64,000 bases of DNA from Marinobacter sp. S6332 (GTDB lineage: Bacteria; Pseudomonadota; Gammaproteobacteria; Pseudomonadales; Oleiphilaceae). The notes beneath the pieces are model-generated. The model was not told the DNA's origin. It made no database searches and worked only from the letters and a program-made list of their open reading frames with translations. Below are positions 1 through 6,746 of this stretch, one piece after another. The position numbers and the translations under genes are program-made. Within the stretch, counting starts at the first letter, position 1. Every line of letters starts with the position of its first letter. Where the stretch lies: the NCBI RefSeq assembly GCF_023016045.1, contig NZ_JALKAP010000006.1, positions 129,909 through 193,908 on the forward strand, written 5' to 3'.

Positions 1-60
1 AGTGGCTGGCAGACCAGAATGAACGAAGCTTTGCGGCAATATGTGTCGGAGCACAGTTGA
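1..60 (+). CDS. BrnA-type antitoxin, C-terminal fragment at window edge
   Basis: The first 60 bases read through in frame 1 and end in TGA, giving the tail GWQTRMNEALRQYVSEHS. This matches the usual end of BrnA/DUF4415 antitoxins (GWQTR-N-ALR-YV), the DNA-binding partner of BrnT RNase toxins. Only the last 19 codons are present, so the partner toxin, if any, lies upstream of the window. A REP-like stem-loop and terminator follow directly. Assignment rests on the short motif only. Confidence 0.6.
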   Translation, partial: SGWQTRMNEALRQYVSEHS

Positions 61-66
61 ATAACG

Positions 67-145
67 ATCATGGACAGGCACACGTAGCCTGACCTTGGTT
101 TTCAAAGGCCCGGAGGTTTCTGACCAACGGGCCTTTGGCGTTTCT
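67..145 (+). repeat. REP-like stem-loop plus terminator hairpin, copy R1
   Basis: The unit starts ATCATGGACAGGCAC, folds as CAGGC/GCCTG, and then carries a perfect 9-bp hairpin AAAGGCCCG (104-112) / CGGGCCTTT (128-136). Related copies follow other genes of the island (near 1734, 3494, 4271, 4341, 4383, 5020 and 5646). The second hairpin looks like an intrinsic terminator for the upstream antitoxin gene. The recurrence suggests a dispersed element rather than a plain terminator. Confidence 0.7.
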
Positions 146-150
146 AAGCG

Positions 151-331
151 TCTATTCGGCGTTACGTCAGAACAGCACCGACATTCCACCGAGATTTCTG
201 GCAATTAGTAGATTTCAGACGAGCGCAACTGTCGGCGGGAGCGCCAATAAGCTGAGGACTAGAGAGAAGGGTTGGCAGTTAGGCCGTTCGTCGCTGCCGT
301 TCAGGGTTTCGATAATCCTGATAACTGTCCT
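151..331. repeat. 181-bp direct repeat, copy A
   Basis: This stretch matches 4470-4650 over its whole length without gaps and with roughly 85 percent identity by eye. Both copies directly follow a REP-like/terminator unit. Copy A abuts an Rpn gene fragment on the plus strand, whereas copy B abuts a RAYT fragment on the minus strand. This suggests recombination at the repeat edge. No convincing gene lies inside it. Confidence 0.8.
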
Positions 332-334
332 GTT

Positions 335-646
335 AAGCAAGAATGGGTGAGGCAACTCGATTTCTCCACTCTGGAAAAAGTCAGCGGTTCCTATGTCACC
401 GACGAACTTCGTGACAGGGAAGGCGATGTTATCTGGTGTGTGCGCTGGGGAGAGAGCTGGCTTTATGTGTATTTACTGCTGGAATTTCAGTCTACAGTGG
501 ATAAATACATGGCTGTCCGGGTTATGAGCTATCTGGGGCTGCTTTATCAGGATTTGATTCGCCAAAAAAATCTGACGCCTAATGGCAAGCTGCCTCCGGT
601 ATTGCCTTTGGTTCTATGCAATGGCGAAAAGCGTAGCCTGCCATAA
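335..646 (+). pseudogene. Rpn family (YhgA-like) nuclease, truncated remnant
   Basis: The frame carries core motifs of Rpn/YhgA recombination-promoting nucleases: QLDFSTLEKVSGSYVTDELR, then a W-YVYLLLEFQS block holding the acidic PD-(D/E)XK-type residues, MAVRVMSYLGLLYQDL and LPPVLPLVLCNGE. Intact family members run to about 300 residues, with an N-terminal block before QLDFSTLE and a long C-terminal part. Here the 5' part is replaced by the 181-bp repeat and the frame stops right after NGE. About 215 bp (389-603) are near identical to 2886-3100 in the second remnant. I infer a dead copy. Confidence 0.75.
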
Positions 647-746
647 GTGCTGAGGCTTGGAGCTGTATAAATAAACAGTATTTCTTGATTTCTGTAACAG
701 GTTAAGGCGACAATGTCAGCCCAAGAAATCAGCAAGGAGCGTCATC

Positions 747-1700
747 GTGCCAAGGAATTCGGCCAGCCCACCTACGAGTCATGATCAGAACTTCAAAAAC
801 CTGATTCTGGACTATCCGGTTCAAGCTATACAGCTGTTCAGCCCGCAAGAATCGGAAGCGATTACGTGCGAAGCTCGCATTGTTCCGTTAAGGCAAGAGC
901 AGTTAAAGGAACGGCTGGGTAAACGCTTCCGGGAGCTGGATGTGCCGCTACTGGCTGAGTGGCCGGATGGCCGAAGAGAAGCGCTCCTGTTTGTATTAGA
1001 GGAAGAGTCTGACCCTAGGCGATTCTCTATTCATCGTTTGGCTCACTATTGTTTGGATCTTGCAGAGCTGTGCAAGACAGACAGAGTTGTGCCGGTGGTG
1101 ATTTTCCTGAACACCAACGGTAGTGAGGCGCGCCAGCTTTCGTTGGGTAGTGAACGCTATAAATATCTCTGCTTTAATTACATTCGCTGTGCATTGCCGG
1201 AACTCAGGGCAGAGGATCACTGGAACAGTAATAACCTCATCGCACGGCTTTGCCTGAGTCTGATGAGTTGGCGGGAAGAGCAGAAATTGGAAGTTTATGC
1301 CCGCGCAGTGCAGGGTTTAAGCACGCTAGAGCCCGACCCTGAGAAGCAGCTGAAGTATTTGGACTTCATCGACATCTATACAGCCTTGGATGATAATGAA
1401 ATGGAATTGTACCAACAGAAATACCCGCAGGAGAGTAGCACCATGGCAAATTTGAGCGACCGGTTACGAGCCGAGGGGATGGAGAAAGGCTTGGAGCAAG
1501 GTCTGGAGCAGGGCATGGAAAAAGGCATGCACGAGGGTATTGAAGGCATGTTGCGCAAACAGATTCAGCTTAAATTTGGCCCGATTCCGGCATGGGCGGA
1601 TGAACGCATCTCTTCCGCGACCAACGAACAGCTGGAAATATGGGTGACGGCAATTTTGTCTGAAGAAACGTTGGAATCGTTGCTCGCTTTGGAGAGTTGA
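747..1700 (+). CDS. Rpn-like nuclease/putative transposase with DUF4351-type C-terminus
   Basis: A 317-residue protein with GTG start at 747, preceded by AAGGAG at 734-739. The N-terminus SHDQNFKNLILDYP and the block LLAEWPDGRREALLFVLEEE belong to the PD-(D/E)XK Rpn/DUF4351 family. The W-D-E-E-E acidic cluster around residues 80-93 is the likely metal-binding site. A charged, repetitive linker (EGMEKGLEQGLEQGMEKGM) near residues 245-265 leads into a C-terminal helical domain typical of DUF4351. Family members related to E. coli RpnA are DNA endonucleases that raise recombination. Unlike its two neighbours this copy seems intact. Its substrate is unknown. Confidence 0.75.
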   Translation: MPRNSASPPTSHDQNFKNLILDYPVQAIQLFSPQESEAITCEARIVPLRQEQLKERLGKRFRELDVPLLAEWPDGRREALLFVLEEESDPRRFSIHRLAHYCLDLAELCKTDRVVPVVIFLNTNGSEARQLSLGSERYKYLCFNYIRCALPELRAEDHWNSNNLIARLCLSLMSWREEQKLEVYARAVQGLSTLEPDPEKQLKYLDFIDIYTALDDNEMELYQQKYPQESSTMANLSDRLRAEGMEKGLEQGLEQGMEKGMHEGIEGMLRKQIQLKFGPIPAWADERISSATNEQLEIWVTAILSEETLESLLALES

Positions 1701-1733
1701 TTAGAGCTGGCTATAGATCGCCATGGAAACCTC

Positions 1734-1856
1734 AAAGGCCCGATGGTTTCTCGGTCAGAGTTGAATTCTGATTACGGAAGTGATCGACCCAAACTGAGGT
1801 GTCTACCAGAATGTTCATGGTGTGAGGGTGGTTTCGACTTCTGGGCCTTTGCTGTT
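1734..1856 (+). repeat. Split terminator-type repeat, copy R2
   Basis: The left half AAAGGCCCGATGGTTTC (from 1734) and the right half TTCGAC..CTGGGCCTTT (to 1850) match the terminator part of the island repeat, but about 75 bp are inserted between them. It follows the Rpn-like gene ending at 1700. The halves could still pair as an end-of-gene hairpin, so it may work as a terminator or may be a disrupted copy. Confidence 0.5.
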
Positions 1857-1921
1857 CTCTGCTAGATTTACACAGTTATCCGATTTAAACTAACTATTGT
1901 AAACTAACCTAGGAGGGGTTC

Positions 1922-2161
1922 ATGGAATCCGTAAATATGCATGAAGCGAAAACCCGGCTCTCGCAGTTGGTTGCCCGGGCTGTGAAAGGAGAGGCGTTCA
2001 TTATTGCAAAAGCGGGTAAGCCAGTTGTGCGTGTTACGGCAATTGAAGCCCCCGAAACCGGGAAGCAGAGGCGGATTGGTTTCATGGCAGGTGAGTTTCA
2101 GGTTCCTGATGATTTCGATCGGATGGAGCAAGATGAGATAACCGAAATGTTCGAGGCCTGA
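1922..2161 (+). CDS. vapB: Phd/YefM family antitoxin (VapB partner)
   Basis: A 79-residue antitoxin with a strong AGGAGGGG site at 1911-1918. MESVNMHEAKTRLSQLV and FIIAKAGKPVVRVTAI are the classic Phd/YefM N-terminal DNA-binding fold. The acidic tail (DDFDRMEQDEITEMFEA) is the usual toxin-neutralising segment. It is followed after 1 base by a PIN toxin gene, so the two form one translationally coupled module. By family knowledge it should bind its own promoter with the toxin. No clear operator was resolved, though an AT-rich stretch lies at 1865-1905. Confidence 0.88.
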   Translation: MESVNMHEAKTRLSQLVARAVKGEAFIIAKAGKPVVRVTAIEAPETGKQRRIGFMAGEFQVPDDFDRMEQDEITEMFEA

Positions 2162-2162
2162 T

Positions 2163-2549
2163 GTGAACCTGCTCCTCGACACCCATGTATTGCTTTGGGC
2201 AGCGACCGGGCATCGGAGCTTGTCAGCTGAAGCAGTTGGGCTGATTAGCGATCACGCGAACACTTTATATTTCAGCGCGGCTAGTCTTTGGGAAGTTGTT
2301 ATAAAAAACAATCTGGGCCGACAAGACTTTCAAGTGAGCCCCAGTATATTGAGGCGGGGGCTTATGGATAACGGCTATCTGGAGTTACCTATAACTTCTC
2401 GGCATACGTTGGCCGTGAGTTACCTGCCTGATATTCATAAAGATCCATTTGATCGGATTCTGGTTGCCCAGGCAGAATCTGAGGGCTTTCTATTACTCAC
2501 TGCTGATGAACTGGTAGCCCGCTACCAAGGTTCTGTTCGGCGAGTGTGA
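2163..2549 (+). CDS. vapC: PIN domain ribonuclease toxin VapC
   Basis: A 128-residue PIN domain protein. The acidic metal-binding set is visible: D6 in LLLDTHVLLW, E44 in SLWEVVIK, D97 in DPFDRILVAQA and D115 in LLTADE. VapC toxins cleave specific RNAs, often initiator tRNA or rRNA. The start is GTG at 2163, one base after the antitoxin stop, since the overlapping ATG at 2161 runs straight into TGA. All catalytic residues are kept, so it is probably active. Confidence 0.88.
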   Translation: MNLLLDTHVLLWAATGHRSLSAEAVGLISDHANTLYFSAASLWEVVIKNNLGRQDFQVSPSILRRGLMDNGYLELPITSRHTLAVSYLPDIHKDPFDRILVAQAESEGFLLLTADELVARYQGSVRRV

Positions 2550-2572
2550 TGTGTAGAGGTAGGCTTGGACAG

Positions 2573-2820
2573 GCACCGCTCCGGGCCCAAACTCAGCCGT
2601 TCCAGAATCGACAATGCCTTGTCATCAATAGCGGTTTCAAAGAAGAGCTTCCTCGGTATCCAGAGCTTGAGACTTGAACCGGCTTTCCAACCAATTTGAC
2701 GGGATCAAGTTGGAACAGCCGGATTTGCCCTTCAATCCATCCCCGCCGGTGTTCATAACATCGGCCTGTCGCTTGATCTTTCCCGTATAGACAGGTGCGG
2801 CGTACGCAGCGTGAGATCAC
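2573..2820 (-). pseudogene. RAYT (REP-associated tyrosine transposase) remnant, internally deleted
   Basis: Read on the minus strand, ISRCVRRTCLYGKD and YEHRRGWIE match the N-terminal region of large RAYT/Y1 (IS200-like) transposases. Near its 3' end, in another frame, AIDDKALSILERLSLGPER matches the C-terminal part of the same family. The middle, including the catalytic HUH region, is missing. 58 bp (2576-2633) match 4676-4733 in the second RAYT remnant with 3 differences. This is a decayed, non-functional copy. Confidence 0.7.
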
Positions 2821-2885
2821 GTGATGGAGGGGGTATCTGAAACGCTGACTAGTTCTGCTCGGGCTCTGGGCATGGTGAAATCCTT

Positions 2886-3475
2886 TCTTATGTCACTGAC
2901 GAACTTCGTGACAGAGAAGGCGATGTTGTCTGGCGCGTGCGCTGGGGAGAGAGCTGGCTTTATGTGTATTTACTGTTGGAATTTCAGTCTACGGTGGATA
3001 AATACATGGCTGTCCGGGTTATGAGCTATCTGGGGCTGCTTTATCAGGATTTGATTCGCCAAAAACATCTGACAGCTAATGGCAAGCTGCCTCCGGTATT
3101 CTAGGGCGTCTGGTAGAATGGTTAAAAGCACCGGAGCAAACGTCTTTAAGGCGGGCTTTTGTAGTCTGGATACGCCGGGTGCTGCTGCCTGATAGAATGT
3201 CGGGCATGGAATTACCAGAATTCAATAGCCTGCAAGATTTGCACGAGGTACACGATATGTTGTCAGAGCGGATAAAAAAGTGGCCTGACCGTTGGCTTGC
3301 GGAGGGTAGGCGAGAAGGCAGGCAAGAAGGTAGGCAAGAAGGTAGGCAGGAAGCCAGACGGGAAATTGCCAGAAACCTGATTGCGAGCACTGATATGAGC
3401 GATAGTGCTATTTCTGAGGTATCGTTGTTGCCAGTTGAGGAGGTCGCGAAACTGAGGGTGGAAACTCAGCATTGA
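2886..3475 (+). pseudogene. Rpn family (YhgA-like) nuclease, 5'-truncated and internally deleted
   Basis: The frame from 2886 reads SYVTDELRDREGDVVW, LYVYLLLEFQS and GLLYQDLIRQ and stops at TAG 3102-3104. The next frame, from 3101, carries the family's C-terminal half: LVEWLKAPEQTSLRRAF, VLLPDRMSGMEL and a charged repeat GRREGRQEGRQEGRQEARRE, ending at 3475. The segment between LPPV and LVEWL is deleted and the first third is missing. The 3179-3475 part could still be translated from a GTG, but would lack the nuclease core. The charged linker is encoded by a roughly 12-bp tandem repeat at 3307-3355. Confidence 0.75.
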
Positions 3476-3493
3476 TTCATGGCTTATGAAACA

Positions 3494-3570
3494 ATCATAA
3501 ACAGGCACTCATAGCCTGATCTGATTCCCAAGGGCCCGATGGTTCCCACCTCCGGACCTTTGTCGTTTCT
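3494..3570 (+). repeat. REP-like stem-loop plus terminator hairpin, copy R3
   Basis: ATCATAAACAGGCAC..TAGCCTGATCTGAT is followed by AAGGGCCCGATGG..CCGGACCTTTGTCGTTTCT, parallel to copy R1. It sits just after the broken Rpn gene ending at 3475, the same position relative to the gene as in the other copies. The terminator stem is imperfect. Confidence 0.65.
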
Positions 3571-3692
3571 GCGGTGCTTATTTTAGAGTGATGGTAAGTC
3601 GACGTCGGCTAATCAGATGCTGAATTTGCTTGTGGAAGTTGAAAACCCGCATGGTATCCTTATCCCTATATTCTTTGACAGATGGTGGCACT

Positions 3693-3926
3693 GTGCAACT
3701 TGATGAGCTTCTTATTAAGATTCGCCAGCTTCCGGTAGTGCGCCAGCAGGAAGTTATGGATTTTGTATTGTTTCTGGGGCAGCAATCTAAGCGAGAGAGA
3801 GAGGGGCATCACTCAGAGTGGACTGATCAGTCATTCCAAGCCATGAGTATTGATCAAGCTATGCGTGGTCTGGAAGATGAAGCAGAGCTCTATAATGAGG
3901 ATGATCTGGTGGAGTATTGGCAATGA
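3693..3926 (+). CDS. DUF2281-like antitoxin
   Basis: A small protein whose N-terminus VQLDELLIKIRQLPVVRQQE and following VMDFVLFL match the DUF2281 antitoxin pattern (short helix, PxxxQxEVxDFVxFL). GTG at 3693 gives the family-typical start (77 residues). The frame is open back to TTG at 3630, with an ATG at 3651, so the true start is uncertain. Its stop overlaps the next gene's ATG (ATGA at 3923-3926), showing translational coupling to the MazF-type toxin. The C-terminal tail is acidic (DEAELYNEDDLVEYW), as expected for toxin binding. Confidence 0.7.
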   Translation: MQLDELLIKIRQLPVVRQQEVMDFVLFLGQQSKREREGHHSEWTDQSFQAMSIDQAMRGLEDEAELYNEDDLVEYWQ

Positions 3927-4267
3927 AGCGTGCTGGCCAGATCGCTCTGATGCCGTTTCCTTATACTAATCTCACGAGCAACAAGAGGCGTCCGGTATTA
4001 TTGCTTCGAAAACTTAACCAAAAACAAGACGATTGGCTGGTTTGTATGGTTTCGTCGCAGCTTAGGCAGTTGCAGCCCGATCTTGATTGGGTGTTGACGC
4101 CAGAGGATAGCGAATTTAACGAGTCTGGCTTGAAAGTTTCAAGTGTTTTTAGGATATGTAGAGTCGCAGTGCTGGATGGTTCCCTGCTGATCGGAAAACT
4201 TGGTGCCATTCCAGATGCCCGCCTTCGGGATCTACAGCAGCGTCTGGCTAACTGGATTGTAAATTAA
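3923..4267 (+). CDS. MazF/PemK family endoribonuclease toxin
   Basis: A 114-residue MazF/PemK-like toxin. KRAGQIALMPFPYTNL and the following KRRPVLLLRK form the first beta strands. The central ESGLKVSSVFRICRVAVLD and the IGKLG segment match the rest of the SH3-like barrel. Family members cut mRNA at short sequences. It overlaps the upstream DUF2281 antitoxin by 4 bases, a common pairing. A REP-like element follows 4 bases after the stop. Confidence 0.8.
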   Translation: MKRAGQIALMPFPYTNLTSNKRRPVLLLRKLNQKQDDWLVCMVSSQLRQLQPDLDWVLTPEDSEFNESGLKVSSVFRICRVAVLDGSLLIGKLGAIPDARLRDLQQRLANWIVN

Positions 4268-4270
4268 ACA

Positions 4271-4460
4271 ATCGTAGACAGGTACTCGAAACCTGACCTG
4301 ATTCCCAAAGGCCCGGAGGTTTCTGGCCCTCGTATGAATGATCATGGACAGGCACAGGTTGACATGACTTGATCTCAGAAAGATCATGGACAGGCACTCG
4401 TAGTCTGCCCTGATTTTCAAAGGCCCACTGGTTTTCGACCTCCGGGCTTTCTATCGTTTC
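4271..4460 (+). repeat. REP-like elements in tandem, copies R4a-R4c
   Basis: Three starts of the same element follow the MazF stop: ATCGTAGACAGGTAC at 4271, ATCATGGACAGGCAC at 4341 and ATCATGGACAGGCAC at 4383. R4a has the AAAGGCCCGGAGG half of the terminator. R4b is cut short. R4c is complete with AAAGGCCC (4419-4426) pairing with GGGCTTT (4444-4450). Tandem, partly decayed copies suggest repeated insertion or replication slippage. No coding signal lies here. Confidence 0.7.
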
Positions 4461-4469
4461 CAGTGTGTG

Positions 4470-4650
4470 TCTATTCGGCGTTACGTCAAAACAGCACCGA
4501 GATTCCATCGAGATTTCTGGAAATTAGTAGATTTCAGACGAGCGTATTTCTCGGCAGGCGCGCCGATAAGCTGGGTAATGCAGAGAAGGGTTGGCAGTTA
4601 GGCCGTTCGTCGCTGCCGTTCAGGATTCCGATAATCCTGACAACTGTCCT
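4470..4650. repeat. 181-bp direct repeat, copy B
   Basis: Gap-free match to 151-331. It directly follows REP-like copy R4c, as copy A follows R1, so the repeated unit is really about 265 bp (REP-like element plus 181 bp). On its right edge the minus-strand RAYT remnant begins, whose last codons run into the repeat. Confidence 0.8.
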
Positions 4651-4987
4651 CAAAAGCGGTTGCCCGGTGGCACCACCGCTCCGGGTCCAAACTCAGCCGT
4701 TCCAGAATCGGCAGTGCCTTGTCATCAATAGCGCCGCGTTTGTCATTCCGGCTGATCCGCCCGGTGCAATCCACCAGTTCCAGATAATCTTCAAAGCTGA
4801 ACAGGATCCCGCGCTGAAAGCCGTTCCGAATCACGCCCTCAAAGCTCAATAGCGGTTTTAGTGGTACTGAAAATTCATTCAGTGCCTGCTGCTCCGTTTG
4901 CCGTGCAATTGCATCTGTCAGGTTAAAGGCAGGGTGAATGTGCTCTTTGATGCTGGTGTGTTCAGAGGTTTCGGGCGTCTCGGCCAT
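4640..4987 (-). pseudogene. RAYT transposase, C-terminal fragment
   Basis: The minus-strand frame reads MAETPETSEHTSIKEHI, then RGILFSFEDYLELVD, TGRISRNDKRGAIDDKALP and ILERLSLDPERW. This is the C-terminal half of the RAYT family also seen broken at 2573-2820. The N-terminal HUH catalytic half is absent and the last codons diverge into the 181-bp repeat. RAYTs mobilise REP palindromes, so finding remnants beside REP-like elements is consistent, although the original partner cannot be proven here. Confidence 0.7.
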
Positions 4988-5019
4988 GGCCTTGTGATAA
5001 ACAGTTTAGGGGAAGGCAC

Positions 5020-5052
5020 CATGGACAGGCACAGCTTTAGCCTGACCTGAAG
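5020..5052 (+). repeat. REP-like stem-loop, short copy R5
   Basis: CATGGACAGGCACAG..TAGCCTGACCTGA matches the first hairpin of the island element without the terminator half. It lies between the RAYT remnant and the RelE/ParE-type toxin gene. The rest of 4988-5139 shows no gene. Confidence 0.55.
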
Positions 5053-5139
5053 CCTGAAGTAAGCTGGGACAGGCGTTAGTCTGTTAGCTTCTCCCTCGAC
5101 TGATCCGATGATGCCAGGAGGTATTCTAAGCGGCTGATG

Positions 5140-5415
5140 TCAGGGATATTCCCGGCGCGCGTGGAGCACGTCCAGGATGGCGATATGATCAGAAGTGATG
5201 CGATACACCAGCAGGTAGTTAGGGTGAACCACAGCCTCTCGCGTACCAAGGACACGTCCGTGGCGGTAGAGATAGGGGTGCTCAGGTAGCGTTTCAGCGG
5301 TCTCCTCGATAGCGTTGACGAGGGCTTCGGCAGCGTAAGGGTTGTGCTCGCTCAGGTAAGTGGCGATTTCCTCAAGCGCATCCAGTGCGTGAGCTCGCCA
5401 CTCAACCGGTAGCAT
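5140..5415 (-). CDS. RelE/ParE family toxin
   Basis: A 91-residue protein from the ATG at 5415 (MLPVEWRAHALDALEEIATY). The pattern is that of the RelE/ParE toxin superfamily: an N-terminal V-W-A-AL-L--I--YL block, the central LPEHPYLYRHGRVLGTREAV and the terminal YLLVYRI...AILDVLHARREYP. RelE members cleave mRNA on the ribosome and ParE members poison gyrase. The sequence alone does not decide which. It overlaps the upstream antitoxin by 14 bases, so the start at 5415 fits better than the longer frame that starts inside the antitoxin. Confidence 0.85.
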   Translation of the reverse strand: MLPVEWRAHALDALEEIATYLSEHNPYAAEALVNAIEETAETLPEHPYLYRHGRVLGTREAVVHPNYLLVYRITSDHIAILDVLHARREYP

Positions 5416-5593
5416 GTCGGCGCTTTTTGGACTCGATTGTGGCCCGGACACGAGCCATCACTTCGTCATGGGGAACATTGGGGCGTGGATCGTCGAGGCT
5501 CTGCTGGATGCGCTCGCGAAACCAGTGGTCGTAACTGTCGGCTTGCTCCTGTGTTTCAAACTCCGAAACGATAGGATCTAATGGGGTGCTCAT
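5402..5593 (-). CDS. Antitoxin of RelE/ParE module
   Basis: A 63-residue protein beginning MSTPLDPIVSEFETQEQADS. The length, the FETQEQADSYDHWFRERIQQ helix, the MARVRATIESKKRR tail and the overlap with a RelE/ParE toxin identify it as the antitoxin. Close family assignment (RelB/StbD-like) is tentative. The start at 5593 has GAGGAGA 8-9 bases upstream. The in-frame ATG at 5599 is too close to that site. Confidence 0.78.
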   Translation of the reverse strand: MSTPLDPIVSEFETQEQADSYDHWFRERIQQSLDDPRPNVPHDEVMARVRATIESKKRRHATG

Positions 5594-5599
5594 TATCAT

Positions 5600-5984
5600 T
5601 TCTCCTCAAGTACCCCTAGTTTACTCTGGCAGTGAAGAACGGGCAATCATGGACAGACATAGCATAGCCTGACCTGATTTCGGAAAGCCCGATGGTTTCG
5701 ATCGAGTCGATACCAGCTCTAGTCCTGATGATTTCCAGTTCGAAATTCGAGGCCGAATCGAGATGCCAAGCCACAACCTAAGCCGTAAAGCTCTTACCGC
5801 TCAATCAAATCCCTAATCTCATCCAGACACACCTGAGTTGCAGGCTGAAGCAAATCGATGTCGGCCAGTGTTTGTGTGCGTGGTGCAGGGTGCGGATAAC
5901 TTCTGGCTCGGCTTGTATTGGTGGTTATAGTGTTGCCCAATATTGGTGTTTGGGTGTAATAACCACTAACTTGAGGTAATTACT
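5600..5984. other. Intergenic stretch with REP-like copy R6 and a short open fragment
   Basis: This 385-bp gap holds REP-like copy R6 at 5646-5700 (ATCATGGACAGACAT..TAGCCTGACCTGAT and GGAAAGCCCGATGG). A minus-strand reading frame ends at TAA 5794-5796 and encodes LADIDLLQPATQVCLDEIRD plus a short tail. It looks like the C-terminal scrap of a gene I cannot name. An inverted repeat before hicB is listed separately. Confidence 0.5.
5921..5966. promoter_or_regulatory. Inverted repeat upstream of hicB
   Basis: GTGGTTAT (5921-5928) and ATAACCAC (5959-5966) form perfect 8-bp arms around a 30-base spacer, ending 18 bases before the hicB ATG. HicB proteins usually autoregulate through palindromes at their own promoter, so this is a candidate operator. 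No experiment or consensus confirms it. Confidence 0.45.
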
Positions 5985-6410
5985 ATGCGTTTCCCAGTAG
6001 CACTCCATACAGATGATGGAGAGAACTACAGCGTTACTGTGCCTGATATTGCTGGCTGTTTCTCTGCGGGTGCCAGTGAAGACGAGGCGCTGGATAATGC
6101 TCGTGAGGCGATTCTTGGGCACTTTGAACTGTTGGCAGAATTCGGTGAGGAGATCCCAGCTGCAAACTCTATTGCTGAGCATCGTGAAAATCCCGATTTT
6201 GAGGGTTCGGTGTGGGGGTTTGTTGAGATCGATGTAACACCATTTCTGGGCAAGGCGGAGAAGATTAATATCACAGTGCCCCGCTTGGTTTTGGTTCAGA
6301 TTGATAGGTTTGTGAAGGAGCACCCGAACAAGGCCAAGTCCCGCTCGGCGTTTCTATCTGAGGCGGCTTTGGAAAGAATGCGGAAGTTGCGGAGCGAAGC
6401 TCAAGCCTAA
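5985..6410 (+). CDS. hicB: HicB family antitoxin, no HicA beside it
   Basis: A 141-residue HicB-type protein. The N-terminal half MRFPVALHTDDGENYSVTVP and DIAGCFSAGASEDEALDNA is the degenerate RNase H fold of HicB_lk antitoxins. The C-terminal half (INITVPRLVLVQIDRFV..SRSAFLSEAAL) is a ribbon-helix-helix-like DNA-binding segment. GAGG lies about 8 bases before the ATG. HicB normally neutralises the small HicA mRNA interferase encoded next to it. No HicA-like frame is present upstream (gap 5600-5984) or downstream, where an XRE gene follows after 15 bases. Confidence 0.85.
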   Translation: MRFPVALHTDDGENYSVTVPDIAGCFSAGASEDEALDNAREAILGHFELLAEFGEEIPAANSIAEHRENPDFEGSVWGFVEIDVTPFLGKAEKINITVPRLVLVQIDRFVKEHPNKAKSRSAFLSEAALERMRKLRSEAQA

Positions 6411-6425
6411 AGCTGTGAGGATGAA

Positions 6426-6653
6426 GTGGAACCTGCTGAGATGGTTGCTCGCCTTATCGCTCGAGAAGACCATCCACTAAAGGTCTGGCGCGAGTACCGC
6501 GGGTTTACCCAAGAAGCGCTGGGCAGCTCCGCTGGTGTGGGCAAGTCTTATATCGGCCAGATTGAAGCGGGCAATAAGGTTGGCTCGGCTCAGGTGTTGA
6601 AGGCGCTTGCGGAAGAACTGCAAGTGGATATGGAGGATTTGTTGCTGGAGTAA
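6426..6653 (+). CDS. XRE family helix-turn-helix regulator
   Basis: A 75-residue single-domain HTH protein. WREYRGFTQEALGSSAGVGK and SYIGQIEAGNKVGS form the helix-turn-helix, followed by LKALAEELQVDMEDLL. The likely start is GTG at 6426, 15 bases after the hicB stop, with GAGGA just upstream. ATG at 6441 is an alternative. The tight spacing implies co-transcription with hicB, and it may regulate or assist it. Several HicB loci carry such an extra regulator. Confidence 0.8.
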   Translation: MEPAEMVARLIAREDHPLKVWREYRGFTQEALGSSAGVGKSYIGQIEAGNKVGSAQVLKALAEELQVDMEDLLLE

Positions 6654-6746
6654 AGGATGATCATGAAAGGTCTTTGATGTGTGCATCTAGCAGCTATGGT
6701 TCGCCCACGTATTCAAATCGACATCCGCACAGCACTGCATAGCATA

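Noticed and set aside
3307..3355. Short tandem 12-bp repeats as a possible CRISPR-like array
   Set aside because: The units encode the charged RQEG linker common in Rpn proteins, and there are no spacers.
3179..3475. Stand-alone small gene with charged repeats
   Set aside because: It is the C-terminal half of the Rpn remnant in a shifted frame and lacks a ribosome site and the nuclease core.
61..5700. Integron-like cassette array: small TA genes each followed by a repeated element
   Set aside because: The repeats lack convincing RYYYAAC/GTTRRRY attC ends, some genes lie on the opposite strand and no integrase gene is present. A REP/RAYT reading fits better.
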